Source: Pedobacter sp. MC2016-24 (lineage in GTDB: Bacteria > Bacteroidota > Bacteroidia > Sphingobacteriales > Sphingobacteriaceae). Taken from it: a stretch of 64,000 nucleotides of DNA. The DNA is taken from positions 62,001 through 126,000 of the forward strand of contig NZ_JADFBX010000001.1 in NCBI RefSeq assembly GCF_015223055.1. The letters are read 5' to 3'. The notes beneath the pieces were generated by a model, which searched no databases, was not told the origin of the DNA, and saw only the letters and a program-made list of their open reading frames with translations. Shown here one piece after another: positions 44,673 to 52,441 of the stretch (within the stretch, counting starts at the first letter, position 1; each line of letters starts with the position of its first letter). Both the position numbers and the translations under genes were made by a program.

Positions 44673-44924
44673 ATGGAAACATCGGTTAGAAATGTTATCG
44701 GTGAATGTGACATTAAAGCATCTGGTACAGACATGTTGCTCAATGCCAGACAAGCAGCTAAGCTAATCAACTACAGAAGACCTACACTTTATGGTCTGGT
44801 CAGGGAGGACAAAATCCCTTTTTCCAAAACAGCAGGCAAATTGCTGTTTTCCCGGAACAAATTACTCGAATGGGTCGCTAACGGTAAACATAGCCCCACA
44901 GCGAAAAGTCCCCCGCAAGAATAA
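44673..44924 (+). CDS. Excisionase/MerR-like HTH protein
   Basis: An 83-residue DNA-binding protein with a helix-turn-helix of the HTH_17 (excisionase) type: MLLNARQAAKLINYRRPTLYGLVREDKIPFSKTAGKLLFSRNKLLEWVANG. Such proteins on Bacteroidota mobile elements regulate excision or mobilisation genes. It lies immediately before the repeat and hairpin region, and may bind there. Confidence 0.8.
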   Translation: METSVRNVIGECDIKASGTDMLLNARQAAKLINYRRPTLYGLVREDKIPFSKTAGKLLFSRNKLLEWVANGKHSPTAKSPPQE

Positions 44925-44946
44925 GCTGTATAACTTGCTTAGCTAT

Positions 44947-45018
44947 ATAACCGATAGGCTGTCTATCTACATAACCAATAGGCGGCCTATCTGCATAACA
45001 ATATAGCTGATAGGCCAA
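44947..45018 (+). repeat. Tandem 24-bp iteron-like repeats
   Basis: Two adjacent 24-base units at 44947-44970 and 44971-44994 (ATAACCGATAGGCTGTCTAT and ATAACCAATAGGCGGCCTAT, each followed by CT(A/G)C) differ in few positions, and a third degenerate copy begins ATAACAATATAGCTGATAGG at 44995. Each contains an ATAGGC/GCCTAT-type inverted pair. They look like protein-binding iterons for a replication or relaxosome protein. Confidence 0.65.
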
Positions 45019-45210
45019 TATGTGTATGAGCCGATTAAAGGGAGTTTATCTGTAACAAAAACAAGGGATAAATCCATAAATAGCATACCGCTAACGGGCT
45101 TGTGGTTATGTAAAATGGCCTGTTCTAAAGCGGTAGAAAGGCGGTTCAGGCAGTCAGTCCCCTTTTCGGGGCTGAGCAAGCGGAAGTTGGGCAGTAGCCC
45201 TACTTACTTG

Positions 45211-45316
45211 CCCCACGCTATCGCCAGCGGGGTTTGCTGTATACTCCGGGTATACAGTGAGGCTGGCAGAGCCTTGCCAGTATTGTTTTGCGTATACAGG
45301 GCTGTATATCGCAAAA
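45211..45316 (+). other. oriT-like region of dense hairpins
   Basis: Four hairpins follow one another: CCCCACGCT/AGCGGGG (45211-45232), GTATAC/GTATAC (45239-45255), CTGGCA/TGCCAG (45263-45280) and TTTTGCGTATACAG with CTGTATATCGCAAAA (45286-45316). They lie upstream of the btgA/btgB-like genes, where the transfer origin of related Bacteroides elements lies. A 115-codon ORF across it (45022-45369) has no protein-like character. The nick site is not identified. Confidence 0.55.
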
Positions 45317-45467
45317 CAGATATTAACCAATTTCGACGATTAGAAGCAGATGAGTTAATCAAGCTTTGACAAAATAAATTCATCCATACTAGAGATAAAC
45401 TGAAAATATATTGGGCTTACTTGCCAGCTCAAACATTAAACAAATTTTAAAAGAGAAAGGAACTACT

Positions 45468-45740
45468 ATGAGATTAGACATCATCACCAAAGAAGATCTA
45501 CAACAGTTCAAGGCCGAACTGTTCACAGAACTGAAAGAGATCATTGGCCAGAAAAAAGAAACTGGCGATAGACAATGGCTCAAAAGTGCGGAGGTCAGGG
45601 AAATGCTAACCATATCCGCAGGTACTTTGCAGAATCTGCGGATCAACGGAACACTACCATTTCAAAAGATTGGGGGCAGTTTGTATTACAACCGATCAGT
45701 GATCGAGAAAATAATGAAAGGAGGTGCAAATGAGCAATAG
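45468..45740 (+). CDS. HTH-domain protein of the mobilisation operon
   Basis: 90 residues from ATG 45468, preceded by an SD-like AGAGAAAGG; the frame also opens further upstream. A helical N-terminus (TKEDLQQFKAELFTELKEIIG) leads to an excisionase-type HTH (WLKSAEVREMLTISAGTLQNLRINGTLPFQKIGGSLYYNRSVIEKIM). It is first in an operon with three further mobilisation genes; the next gene begins within its 3' end after an AGGAGG. Confidence 0.8.
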   Translation: MRLDIITKEDLQQFKAELFTELKEIIGQKKETGDRQWLKSAEVREMLTISAGTLQNLRINGTLPFQKIGGSLYYNRSVIEKIMKGGANEQ

Positions 45741-46047
45741 CCAAAATTTGCAGCACCATCCGCTAAACAATTACTTTGAACGCCTGGCAGCAGACACACG
45801 GTTGTTTTCTTCCCATATCGCCCTGTTTGCGGCTTTGTATTACTTTAGCAATGATACGAATCCCTGCTTACCTTTTCAGGTAAGCAGACCAAAGCTAATG
45901 CGTTTTTCACGCATCAAATCCATTGCTACTTATCACAAGAACATCAGCGACCTGACCCGTTACGGGTATATAGAATATAATCCCTCATGGCACCCCCTAA
46001 AAGGAACTTGCGTGAGGCTGATTATTGAAGACAACCAAAATAGCTAA
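45730..46047 (+). CDS. Small protein of mobilisation operon, winged-helix-like
   Basis: 105 residues from ATG 45730, which has an AGGAGG 8 bases upstream and overlaps the previous gene by 11 bases. The segment SRPKLMRFSRIKSIATYHKNISDLTRYGYIEYNPSWHP looks like a winged helix with a recognition helix and wing, as found in small regulators of Bacteroides mobilisable elements. Function on the element is not established. Confidence 0.7.
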   Translation: MSNSQNLQHHPLNNYFERLAADTRLFSSHIALFAALYYFSNDTNPCLPFQVSRPKLMRFSRIKSIATYHKNISDLTRYGYIEYNPSWHPLKGTCVRLIIEDNQNS

Positions 46048-46050
46048 GTT

Positions 46051-46599
46051 ATGGAGGACAACGGTATCAAATCTATACGCTACCCGGTAGAGGCGGATAA
46101 AAAATTAACAAAACTTGCGCTCAGGTTGGGGAGAACCAAGAAGCTGTTATTCATGCAGATGATAGACTATTTCTATAAGAGCAAAAAAGACCCCAAAGAC
46201 CTGAATGATGAAATGCTGAAAAACCAAATGTTGAACGGTGTCAACCGCATTATCGGTTTTTTCCGTACACAGGAAGAAGAATGGCTGCGACCTATACTTG
46301 CCAATAGTGCCAAATTACTCCAGATTGCTGAAAATGGTAATAAGTACCTGGATAGCTTAAAACTATATGCTGATGAGGATGTAAAAAAGACCAACGATAT
46401 ACTACAACGGTTGGGAACGCTGGATAAGGCTATTAGCAAAACACAACTGTATCACGAAGAAAAAGCACAACTAAAAGCCCGGTTTAAAAAGTTACTGGAC
46501 TATTACATTACCCAACGGGAGACCTTAGGTTGGCCTGTTTCTGCTGCTAAAAAAGAAGAATTGCAAAACCACGTAAGGCGATCACTGGAAAATCTATAG
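46051..46599 (+). CDS. BfmA/BtgA-type mobilisation accessory protein
   Basis: A 182-residue protein resembling BtgA/BfmA, relaxosome accessory proteins of Bacteroides mobilisable plasmids and transposons. The N-terminus IKSIRYPVEADKKLTKLALRLGRTKKLLFMQMIDYF fits a ribbon-helix-helix-like DNA-binding domain; the rest is helical. It lies 3 bases after the preceding gene and 3 bases before the relaxase, so it belongs to one tight operon. Confidence 0.85.
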   Translation: MEDNGIKSIRYPVEADKKLTKLALRLGRTKKLLFMQMIDYFYKSKKDPKDLNDEMLKNQMLNGVNRIIGFFRTQEEEWLRPILANSAKLLQIAENGNKYLDSLKLYADEDVKKTNDILQRLGTLDKAISKTQLYHEEKAQLKARFKKLLDYYITQRETLGWPVSAAKKEELQNHVRRSLENL

Positions 46600-46602
46600 C
46601 CT

Positions 46603-47583
46603 ATGTTCATCAATATTACCAACTTGGAGACGGGCAGCAACAAAGAAAGTAGCGCAGCACTGGTCAATTATCTGGAAAAAGAAAATCACTTGCAACCCGA
46701 AAAAGGCCGGGGTTTGGGACAGGAAAATTGGTTCAACGGCTCGGATCATGAAATCCCCCGGCAGGAAGTACGGATAAACATCGACCGTAACATTGCCAAA
46801 CTAGCCCGTTATGAAAGTAAATTCTACCTGATCAATATCAGCCCCAGCCAAAAGGAACTGGCACACTTGCTGCACAAATACGGGGAACAAGGCGCAAAGG
46901 AAAGGCTAAAAGAGTTTGCCGTAAAGGTCATGGACGAATACGCTCGTAACTTTAAAAGACCGGGTATTGACAGCCATAAAGACTTGCTATGGTATGGTAA
47001 GTATGAAAACTTCCGCTATTACAAACACAATGATAAGGAGGTAAAGAACGGCACTAAACAAAAGGGCGAGCGTAAGGAAGGTAAGCAGATGCACATCCAG
47101 ATCATTGTAAGCAGGAAGGATATTACTAACCGCTTGAAATTGAGTCCCGAAAACAATTCGAAAGGCAGGAATGCGGAACACTCGGCCAAATTGGGGCAGT
47201 TTAACAGGAATGCCTTTAAGCAGTCCGGTGAAAGCCTCTTTGACCGTTACTTTGATTATAACAGGGGCTTAAAAGACTCAATGGTTTATGCCAATACCAT
47301 GAAAAACGGAACAGCCGCACAAAAAGTGCAAATGCAGATTTTAGGAAGCATACCCGATCAGCAAAATCAACATGGTCAGAAAGCCACTAAGCAATTAAGT
47401 ATAGCTGTAGCGGATAGCCTTTTTAAAAGTGTAGGGCAAATGATCAGCCATGCAGAAAAGGCAGGTACCGGACTACTGAAAATCCTGATGGAGCCAGTTT
47501 ATGAGGCACCGCATGTGAATCCGGAACGCAAACGCAAAAAGAAGAAAAAAGGACATTCACAGATTCACGGGCATAGTCTATAA
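46603..47583 (+). CDS. BtgB/MobB-type (DUF5712) relaxase-like mobilisation protein
   Basis: A 326-residue protein related to BtgB/DUF5712 mobilisation proteins. It would nick oriT and lead the DNA strand to a helper conjugation system. Visible are INITNLETGSNKESSAALVNYLEKEN at the N-terminus, FYLINISPSQKELAHLLHKYG, a histidine-containing MHIQIIVSRKD strand (HxQ-type metal site candidate) and a basic C-terminal tail (PERKRKKKKKGH). No helicase domain and no coupling protein gene, so transfer must be in trans. Confidence 0.85.
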   Translation: MFINITNLETGSNKESSAALVNYLEKENHLQPEKGRGLGQENWFNGSDHEIPRQEVRINIDRNIAKLARYESKFYLINISPSQKELAHLLHKYGEQGAKERLKEFAVKVMDEYARNFKRPGIDSHKDLLWYGKYENFRYYKHNDKEVKNGTKQKGERKEGKQMHIQIIVSRKDITNRLKLSPENNSKGRNAEHSAKLGQFNRNAFKQSGESLFDRYFDYNRGLKDSMVYANTMKNGTAAQKVQMQILGSIPDQQNQHGQKATKQLSIAVADSLFKSVGQMISHAEKAGTGLLKILMEPVYEAPHVNPERKRKKKKKGHSQIHGHSL

Positions 47584-47598
47584 ATACGTGCATACGTC

Positions 47599-48087
47599 TT
47601 AACGATTGAGATCCTTTATAATCTCCCCTAGTGCAATGTGGTAAGTTTTCATAATGGCTATGGTGGTCATATTGAATTCTTGGGCAACATCTTCAATAGT
47701 ATTGTCGAAGAAATAAAGGCTTTCAAAAATCTTTTTTTGCAAAGACGAAAGTTTTGTAGATAATTTACGCTCATCAAAAGGTCTAAAGATATAGCCATTT
47801 GGCTTTCCTTGAATCAGCCGTAATTTTGCGGTTGCCTCATATTTTGCGATCCTATACATCCAAGTAAAAAAATGGATCTTTTCTTCGTCATGCTGATGAA
47901 TCGTGTCAGTGATCACATCAAGTACTCGAAAATAGGTGAAATATCTACTAATTGGATCAGGCAGAACCCGGTATATAATTCCATTGAGTTCAGCGCCACA
48001 ATTGTCCATTAACAGGATCAACCCGCATGCATCCTTTTTAATCAATGCTGATCTAACCAGCATTAACATTTCAGGGTCGTAAGCCAT
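47599..48087 (-). CDS. Sigma-70-like (ECF type) protein of the island
   Basis: A 162-residue protein with the layout of small sigma factors: a region-2-like FFTWMYRIAKYEATAKLRLIQG and a region-4-like LSSLQKKIFESLYFFDNTIEDVAQEFNMTTIAIMKTYHIALGEI (helix-turn-helix). Region 2 is divergent. Related proteins recur on Bacteroidota mobile elements. It converges with the relaxase (15 bases apart), so it is separately transcribed. Target promoters unknown. Confidence 0.65.
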   Translation of the reverse strand: MAYDPEMLMLVRSALIKKDACGLILLMDNCGAELNGIIYRVLPDPISRYFTYFRVLDVITDTIHQHDEEKIHFFTWMYRIAKYEATAKLRLIQGKPNGYIFRPFDERKLSTKLSSLQKKIFESLYFFDNTIEDVAQEFNMTTIAIMKTYHIALGEIIKDLNR

Positions 48088-48190
48088 AGCAATTCATGTT
48101 AGGTTATTAAGTTCAAAATTAATGAGGCAAAGCAGGACAGATCCGTACAATAAAATACGGGACTGTCCGCTTTGCGGGAAGGAATAAAAA

Positions 48191-48484
48191 TCAATTGGCA
48201 GTTTCATCTTCCTTCAATAATTGTTCACACTTTGTTTTGAGATATGCCATTTCGATAAATTCCTCGAGCAGTTCATAAAACTGTAGTTTAGAGCTAATAA
48301 CTTCTTCATCAGCATATTCGCCACATCGAAATAACCACGCCCGGAATAATTCCCATAAATGCGTTCTTGCCTCATGAACCGGATAATGATCAAAAAAGCT
48401 GATTAGCAAGCCGTTTATATTTGTCAGTTTCTCTCCTTTAAAAGTTGGAGGCTGATAACTCAATGCTTCCAAAAATTGCTCCAT
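48191..48484 (-). CDS. Small island protein, 97 aa, unknown
   Basis: An acidic, helical, tryptophan-containing protein (FLEALSYQPPTFKGEKLTNING, then HEARTHLWELFRAWLFRCGEYADEE). I have seen similar short proteins on Bacteroidota mobile elements, but with no function assigned. It starts 4 bases after the HEPN gene stop, so the two are co-transcribed. Confidence 0.6.
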   Translation of the reverse strand: MEQFLEALSYQPPTFKGEKLTNINGLLISFFDHYPVHEARTHLWELFRAWLFRCGEYADEEVISSKLQFYELLEEFIEMAYLKTKCEQLLKEDETAN

Positions 48485-48488
48485 AGCA

Positions 48489-49415
48489 TTAGTTATTTAG
48501 ATTTGACGTTTGCAGGTAATTTGCTTTGCCCTCTTTGATATCGCTGATCCTTTGTCTGCAAATCCTGTTTGTTTCTTCAATGATGTGGTGAATCCTTATG
48601 AACATGGCATCCAGTTCCCCTTTTGTAATCATGAAGTTATGATCATACCGTGCCTCACCTAAACCCTTTAGAAGTAAAGTACTAAGTTTAATTTCCTCAG
48701 GTGTATTCCGGTTTGGAGTGGCGAAAGCTTGTTTCGGTAATACGTTTTCCACCAGCTTTAACAATCTTGGCAAACCGTTACTGTTGGTACGATAACCTGT
48801 TAATACACGCAAAACACCGGAATAACAATGTTGTAATGCTTGGTGAAGAGAAAAAACCGCTAGGTTGTCAATCCCTGCTTCCTGATAAAATTTAGCACCC
48901 TTTAAAAAATTTAAGGTAAGGTTGTGCCAATGGTTCCAGAAAGACTCCCGTTCAATAACTCGTTTATTGATATCCCGTCCTTTTACCGGGGTCACAAATG
49001 CTTCTTGTTTTAGGTCGTGGATCACTGCTCCACTATAATAAATGGCGGAGAAAAAAGAACTTCCGTTAGACAGGGCATTATTAATTTCATCCATCCTATG
49101 CACAAATACCGCAACCTTGGCCAATGGCTTACATTCTACTTCAATTCTTTGAGCGATCTGAATATCGTGAGTGCTTTCAGCAGCGGAAGGGATTATCAAT
49201 AAAGCATAACTGTTTTGCCCGGCTACGGCTTCAGCGCTTAGAAATTCAGAGCCAAAACAATTACGGGATTTTACTTCGTTAATGGTACTGGCAAAACAAA
49301 TAATTTTTTCTATGGCAAAATATTTAGTAATTACCGCCGTGATCTGTTGCAACTGGATGCTTTCTGCATCCACCGGATTTGAATTGATGATGTTTTTTAA
49401 TTTAGCTTTTTTCAT
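48489..49415 (-). CDS. HEPN-domain protein with NTase-like N-terminus
   Basis: A 308-residue protein. Residues 150-300 form a HEPN-like helical domain: FLKGAKFYQEAGIDNLAVFSLHQALQHCYSGVLRVLTGYRTN, then LPRLLKLVENVLP. The canonical RNase motif Rx4-6H is not obvious. Residues 15-140 resemble a degenerate nucleotidyltransferase (IEKIICFASTINEVKSRNCFGSE, lacking the DxD pair). This pattern occurs on many Bacteroidota integrative elements. A role in RNA binding or toxin-antitoxin type control is possible. It is the first of two genes in its operon. Confidence 0.75.
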   Translation of the reverse strand: MKKAKLKNIINSNPVDAESIQLQQITAVITKYFAIEKIICFASTINEVKSRNCFGSEFLSAEAVAGQNSYALLIIPSAAESTHDIQIAQRIEVECKPLAKVAVFVHRMDEINNALSNGSSFFSAIYYSGAVIHDLKQEAFVTPVKGRDINKRVIERESFWNHWHNLTLNFLKGAKFYQEAGIDNLAVFSLHQALQHCYSGVLRVLTGYRTNSNGLPRLLKLVENVLPKQAFATPNRNTPEEIKLSTLLLKGLGEARYDHNFMITKGELDAMFIRIHHIIEETNRICRQRISDIKEGKANYLQTSNLNN

Positions 49416-49689
49416 AATGCTGTAGTTTAATTTTGATGTAGGAATTTTTAATAGCGGTCAATTGCAAGGACATGATCTCTATGGATTGCCTCAACTGAAC
49501 AATTTTCTAAGCTTTGAAGGAATTGGAAACGTGAAGTTGCCAATGCTCACAGCTATTGCCCGAACAAAAGTTTAAACCGGAGCCTTTTTTATAATTGAAT
49601 ATGAATTTTTGGTATATACACCAGATGTGACGTTTAGATCTTTCCTGTCAGAAGGAAAAGTCACATTGAAACCTAAAGTGGATTGCTGT

Positions 49690-49910
49690 TTCATAACTCG
49701 TTATTTTAGTAACGAGTCTCTTGGTTATGATAGATATGCAATTACTATAGCTGGGCCCTATCACCATGTCGCAAGGTTCCGACACCTTCTTAACTGGTAT
49801 ACGATAGAGCCCGTAGTGCTATAGTACGCACAAAAGTACGCAAATATCACTACAGACATAATCTATCGTCTCGTTAAGATTGCTAATTGTCGGAATTTGC
49901 GACGAGACTC
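49690..49910. other. Structured intergenic region (nested inverted repeats)
   Basis: Within 49416-50000, which has no credible gene, several inverted repeats nest. AACGAG..GATAGAT (49711-49735) pairs with ATCTATCGTCTCGTT (49861-49875). Inside, ACTATAGCTGGGCCCTATC (49744-49762) pairs imperfectly with the complement at 49803-49825. A smaller hairpin ACTCGTTA/TAACGAGT lies at 49696-49717. A direct repeat AGTACGCA occurs at 49823-49830 and 49835-49842. A replication origin, a structured RNA or a multi-site operator would all fit. Confidence 0.5.
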
Positions 49911-50000
49911 TTTATTATTATCTTGTAATAATCGAATATACGAATAAATACTTCTTTTATAAAATTTATTTTAAAATAAAAGAAGGTAATAGTACTAAAG

Positions 50001-50606
50001 TTGCCCCATTCTTTTCAGGTATCTATTTTTATAGAAATAAGATTAAAATTGAAAGAAAAATTACCAGAGAACAATTTAGGTACCTACCTCACTCAATTGG
50101 AGATCCCTAATATTGAAATATACGCTAAAACGGGCATACCTACTGTTGAACTGAGCAAATTAAGAAGCGGACGTATAACTAGACTATCAGCAAAGAAACT
50201 GTATTTAATATCATTAGCTGCTAGTAAAGATATAGGAGATACTTTAAAGGAGGTCTTCCCAACTCTTGCCATTGCAGATACAAAACCAGTAAATTCAAAC
50301 AGTAAAAAATATACTGAGATTGGCAATTACTTAAACTCAATTGAACGTGATACCATTGAGGCAATATCTAGAAAGACTAGTATTACAGTATCTAGATTAA
50401 GGGATTTAAAAACTAAATCTAATGTAATTGCATTGGCAGAAGAACTTTATTCCATAGAACTAGCAACCAATAAAAATCCTGGTGATCTTTATAAAATGAT
50501 CTTTACTAATGTCCGATTAAATTCAAAAGACGAACAAGCAAAATTACTGAAGGAGGAAAAAGACAAGTCACTGGTTAAAACGCTAAAATCGAAAAAATCT
50601 AAGTAA
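50001..50606 (+). CDS. Hypothetical DNA-binding-like protein with two similar segments
   Basis: About 200 residues; the frame opens with TTG and no ATG or GTG lies in the first part, so the start is uncertain. Two similar segments, IYAKTGIPTVELSKLRSGRITRLSAKKLYLISLAASKDIGDTL and ISRKTSITVSRLRDLKTKSNVIALAEELYSIELATNKNPGDLY, each look like a degenerate Cro/C1-type helix-turn-helix. The C-terminus is Lys-rich. Two fused HTH-like units would bind an asymmetric or repeated site. It lies beside the structured region. Confidence 0.55.
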   Translation: MPHSFQVSIFIEIRLKLKEKLPENNLGTYLTQLEIPNIEIYAKTGIPTVELSKLRSGRITRLSAKKLYLISLAASKDIGDTLKEVFPTLAIADTKPVNSNSKKYTEIGNYLNSIERDTIEAISRKTSITVSRLRDLKTKSNVIALAEELYSIELATNKNPGDLYKMIFTNVRLNSKDEQAKLLKEEKDKSLVKTLKSKKSK

Positions 50607-50780
50607 ACACTTCTATCGACTTATCCCCACGCTCATTTGCGGCGTGCGAAACCCCAATTCTCAAACCCTAACGCTGTTCTCGCTTTGGCATTTACGGAGT
50701 AGTAGCGGTTAGGTTACTGCTATTTCGGGGATATCGGTGCTGAAACAGAAGGCTACCCTTACTTCGAAACGGTAACAAAA

Positions 50781-50812
50781 TGCACACCCAAAATGTAGAT
50801 TTCAGGTGTGCA
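50781..50812 (-). terminator. Candidate terminator of the integrase gene
   Basis: TGCACACC (50781-50788) pairs with GGTGTGCA (50805-50812). On the minus strand a short T-run follows. The T-run is weak. Confidence 0.45.
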
Positions 50813-50822
50813 ATAGCCATTT

Positions 50823-52040
50823 CTATATAACAGCAAACATTTCCCTTAATGGTGCCATATCGTTGCCGACTTTTTCATCCAGTATTTTAGCGTAAAGTTG
50901 CGTAGTACGGAGATTAGTATGTCCAAGCATTTTTGAAACGCTTTCAATAGGTACTCCGTTCATTAATGTTACGGTTGTGGCAAACGTTCGCTTGGCAATC
51001 CGGTTTCCTAATGTTTTGTCTACGCCAGCGAGTGCGGCAATTTCTACTAAATACTCATTCATTTTCTGGTTGCTGGAAACAGGCAGGGCTTTGTCCTTAT
51101 TAATACATACCGGATGATCTTTGTACTTGTCCAGAATTGCTTTGGCAACAGGAAGCAGTGGAATTGCCGCCCTGGTATTTGTCTTTTGTCTGTAAGTAAC
51201 AATCCAGCGTTCCCCATCTGCACCGATACCAATATCTGATGGTTTAAGCTTTTGTACATCCACATAAGATAATCCCGTGTAGCAGCTAAACAGGAAAAAA
51301 TCCCGCACCTGTGACAGCCTTAGGGTAGTAAATTCCTTATCCACTATTTTTTGCAGTTCCGTTGCCGTAAGATAATTGCGGTATACATCTTTGGATTTTA
51401 GCTTATAACCAAAGAAAGGGTCTGCACTGATCCATTTGTTTGACATGCAGATTCGAACAATCTTACCTAAATTTTTTAGATGCTTAATGGCGGTATTGTT
51501 TGTATTGGCTTTTTCAGTACGCAGGTAAAAATCAAAAACACTGATAAATTCATGGTCTATGCTTTTTATATTGATGTCGTTTTTGCGGTATTGAAAAGAC
51601 AGGAAATCCAGTATGTGCCTTTCCAGTACTTCATATCTTTTAAGTGTTCCTTGCGCATATTCCTTACCGACAAGTGCTTTCATGTTTTTATTATGCAACG
51701 TAACTGCCTCAACCAATGTATGCGGCTTTTCCGCTTTGCCGAGGTATTTGCACTTGACACTTTCGGTAGTGACTTCATCGTCCTGTAGGCATAATATTGT
51801 GTACGCAGCAGTGACACCGGCTTTCATTTTATCCAGATAGGCATTAAAAGTTTTGGTATCTTCTTTCGTACCCCGAATGTGTCCGGTTTTAGAGTTCCAT
51901 TGTTCCGGCTCACATTCCTTACCTGTGGCAAGTTCGGCACGTTTTCCGTTAACTGTGATCCTTAAATAAATAGGTGTAACGCCTGTAGTGTAATCTTTTG
52001 GCCTCTTAAGATAGAAAAGCAGACTGAAATTAGTTTTCAT
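50823..52040 (-). CDS. Tyrosine integrase (Bacteroidota IntDOT-like), island
   Basis: 405 residues from ATG 52040 (an upstream in-frame start at 52064 is less likely; MKTNFS is also the start of the relic copy). N-terminal arm-binding and core-binding domains precede the catalytic domain. Motifs: CYTGLSYVDV (Arg I is replaced by Ser, as known for the CTnDOT integrase), GNRIAKRTFATTV at the box-II HxxR position, SKMLGHTNLRTTQLYAKI with the last His and the nucleophilic Tyr. The H..R of HxxR reads R..K, an unusual change. It ends 250 bases from the tRNA, as expected for a tRNA-targeting integrase. Confidence 0.92.
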   Translation of the reverse strand: MKTNFSLLFYLKRPKDYTTGVTPIYLRITVNGKRAELATGKECEPEQWNSKTGHIRGTKEDTKTFNAYLDKMKAGVTAAYTILCLQDDEVTTESVKCKYLGKAEKPHTLVEAVTLHNKNMKALVGKEYAQGTLKRYEVLERHILDFLSFQYRKNDINIKSIDHEFISVFDFYLRTEKANTNNTAIKHLKNLGKIVRICMSNKWISADPFFGYKLKSKDVYRNYLTATELQKIVDKEFTTLRLSQVRDFFLFSCYTGLSYVDVQKLKPSDIGIGADGERWIVTYRQKTNTRAAIPLLPVAKAILDKYKDHPVCINKDKALPVSSNQKMNEYLVEIAALAGVDKTLGNRIAKRTFATTVTLMNGVPIESVSKMLGHTNLRTTQLYAKILDEKVGNDMAPLREMFAVI

Positions 52041-52165
52041 AATAACTGATTTAAGGTTAAACAAAGTTAGCCTTGCAGTCTAAACGCATCAAGTCATTTA
52101 ATGATTGAACTTTCTGTTTTACAGAAAGTTACATTGATTTTGGTGAGTTGAAAATCCCAAATTTT

Positions 52166-52189
52166 ACTCACCTAATTACTCACCATTTT
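52166..52189. repeat. Sub-terminal direct repeat of the island, right end
   Basis: ACTCACCTAATTACTCACC with trailing T-run repeats the left-end block at 40146-40169. Such sub-terminal repeats usually bind the integrase arm domain. Confidence 0.6.
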
Positions 52190-52230
52190 ATTTGTGATTT
52201 ATTAGATATTTTGGGTTTTCCCGGTAAACA

Positions 52231-52264
52231 AAAAAGCTTGCAATCATTTGATTTGCAAGCTTTT
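52231..52264 (-). terminator. Terminator of tRNA-Lys copy 2
   Basis: GCTTGCAA (52236-52243) pairs with TTGCAAGC (52253-52260), loop TCATTTGAT, flanked by AAAA and TTTT. It lies downstream of the minus-strand tRNA, in element-derived sequence. Confidence 0.8.
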
Positions 52265-52288
52265 ACGTAGTTTTGATACTATTCTCTG

Positions 52289-52361
52289 TGATCCCGCTGG
52301 GATTCGAACCCAGGACCACTACATTAAAAGTGTAATGCTCTACCAGCTGAGCTACGGAATC
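52289..52361 (-). tRNA. tRNA-Lys (anticodon TTT), copy 2, integration target
   Basis: 73 nt, identical to copy 1. Its 3' end (52289-52311) is the repeat found at the ends of the island. The integrase gene lies on its 3' side. The gene stays whole because the element restores the 3' end on insertion. Confidence 0.97.
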
Positions 52362-52409
52362 AAAGTTCTTATTTGAACTTTACTTTAAGCGTTTCCTTTT
52401 AAAGTGGTG

Positions 52410-52441
52410 CAAATATAGGGCTGATATACATCATCTGCAAA
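52410..52441 (-). promoter_or_regulatory. Promoter of tRNA-Lys copy 2
   Basis: On the minus strand TTTG (52441-52438) and TATATTTG (52417-52410) are 20 bases apart, an exact Bacteroidota promoter, about 50 bases before the tRNA 5' end. Confidence 0.75.

Larger units (their letters stand above)
40073..52311. mobile_element. Younger mobilisable island integrated at tRNA-Lys, about 12.2 kb
   Basis: Bounded by the tRNA-Lys 3'-end copy at 40073 and the intact tRNA at 52289-52361. From left to right: conserved left arm, a decayed gene fragment, cargo genes (40747-44313), an HTH gene, direct repeats and a hairpin-rich oriT-like region (44947-45316), BtgA/BtgB-type mobilisation genes, a sigma-like protein, a HEPN protein, a structured region (49690-49910), an HTH-like protein and a tyrosine integrase next to the tRNA. 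There are no conjugation (Tra) genes, so it is an integrative mobilisable element that would need a helper. Confidence 0.8.

Noticed and set aside
44791..45006. 71-codon ORF over the tandem repeats
   Set aside because: Out of frame with the real HTH gene; its repeated residues come from the 24-base repeats.
44947..45018. Possible CRISPR array
   Set aside because: Repeats are directly adjacent with no spacers, only two and a half units, and no cas genes are present.
45022..45369. 115-codon plus-strand ORF before the mobilisation genes
   Set aside because: It spans a hairpin-rich oriT-like region, has no domain and has biased composition imposed by inverted repeats.
49609..49824. 71-codon ORF in the structured intergenic region
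   Set aside because: Composition is irregular and it lies across the inverted repeats; no ribosome-binding site or motif.
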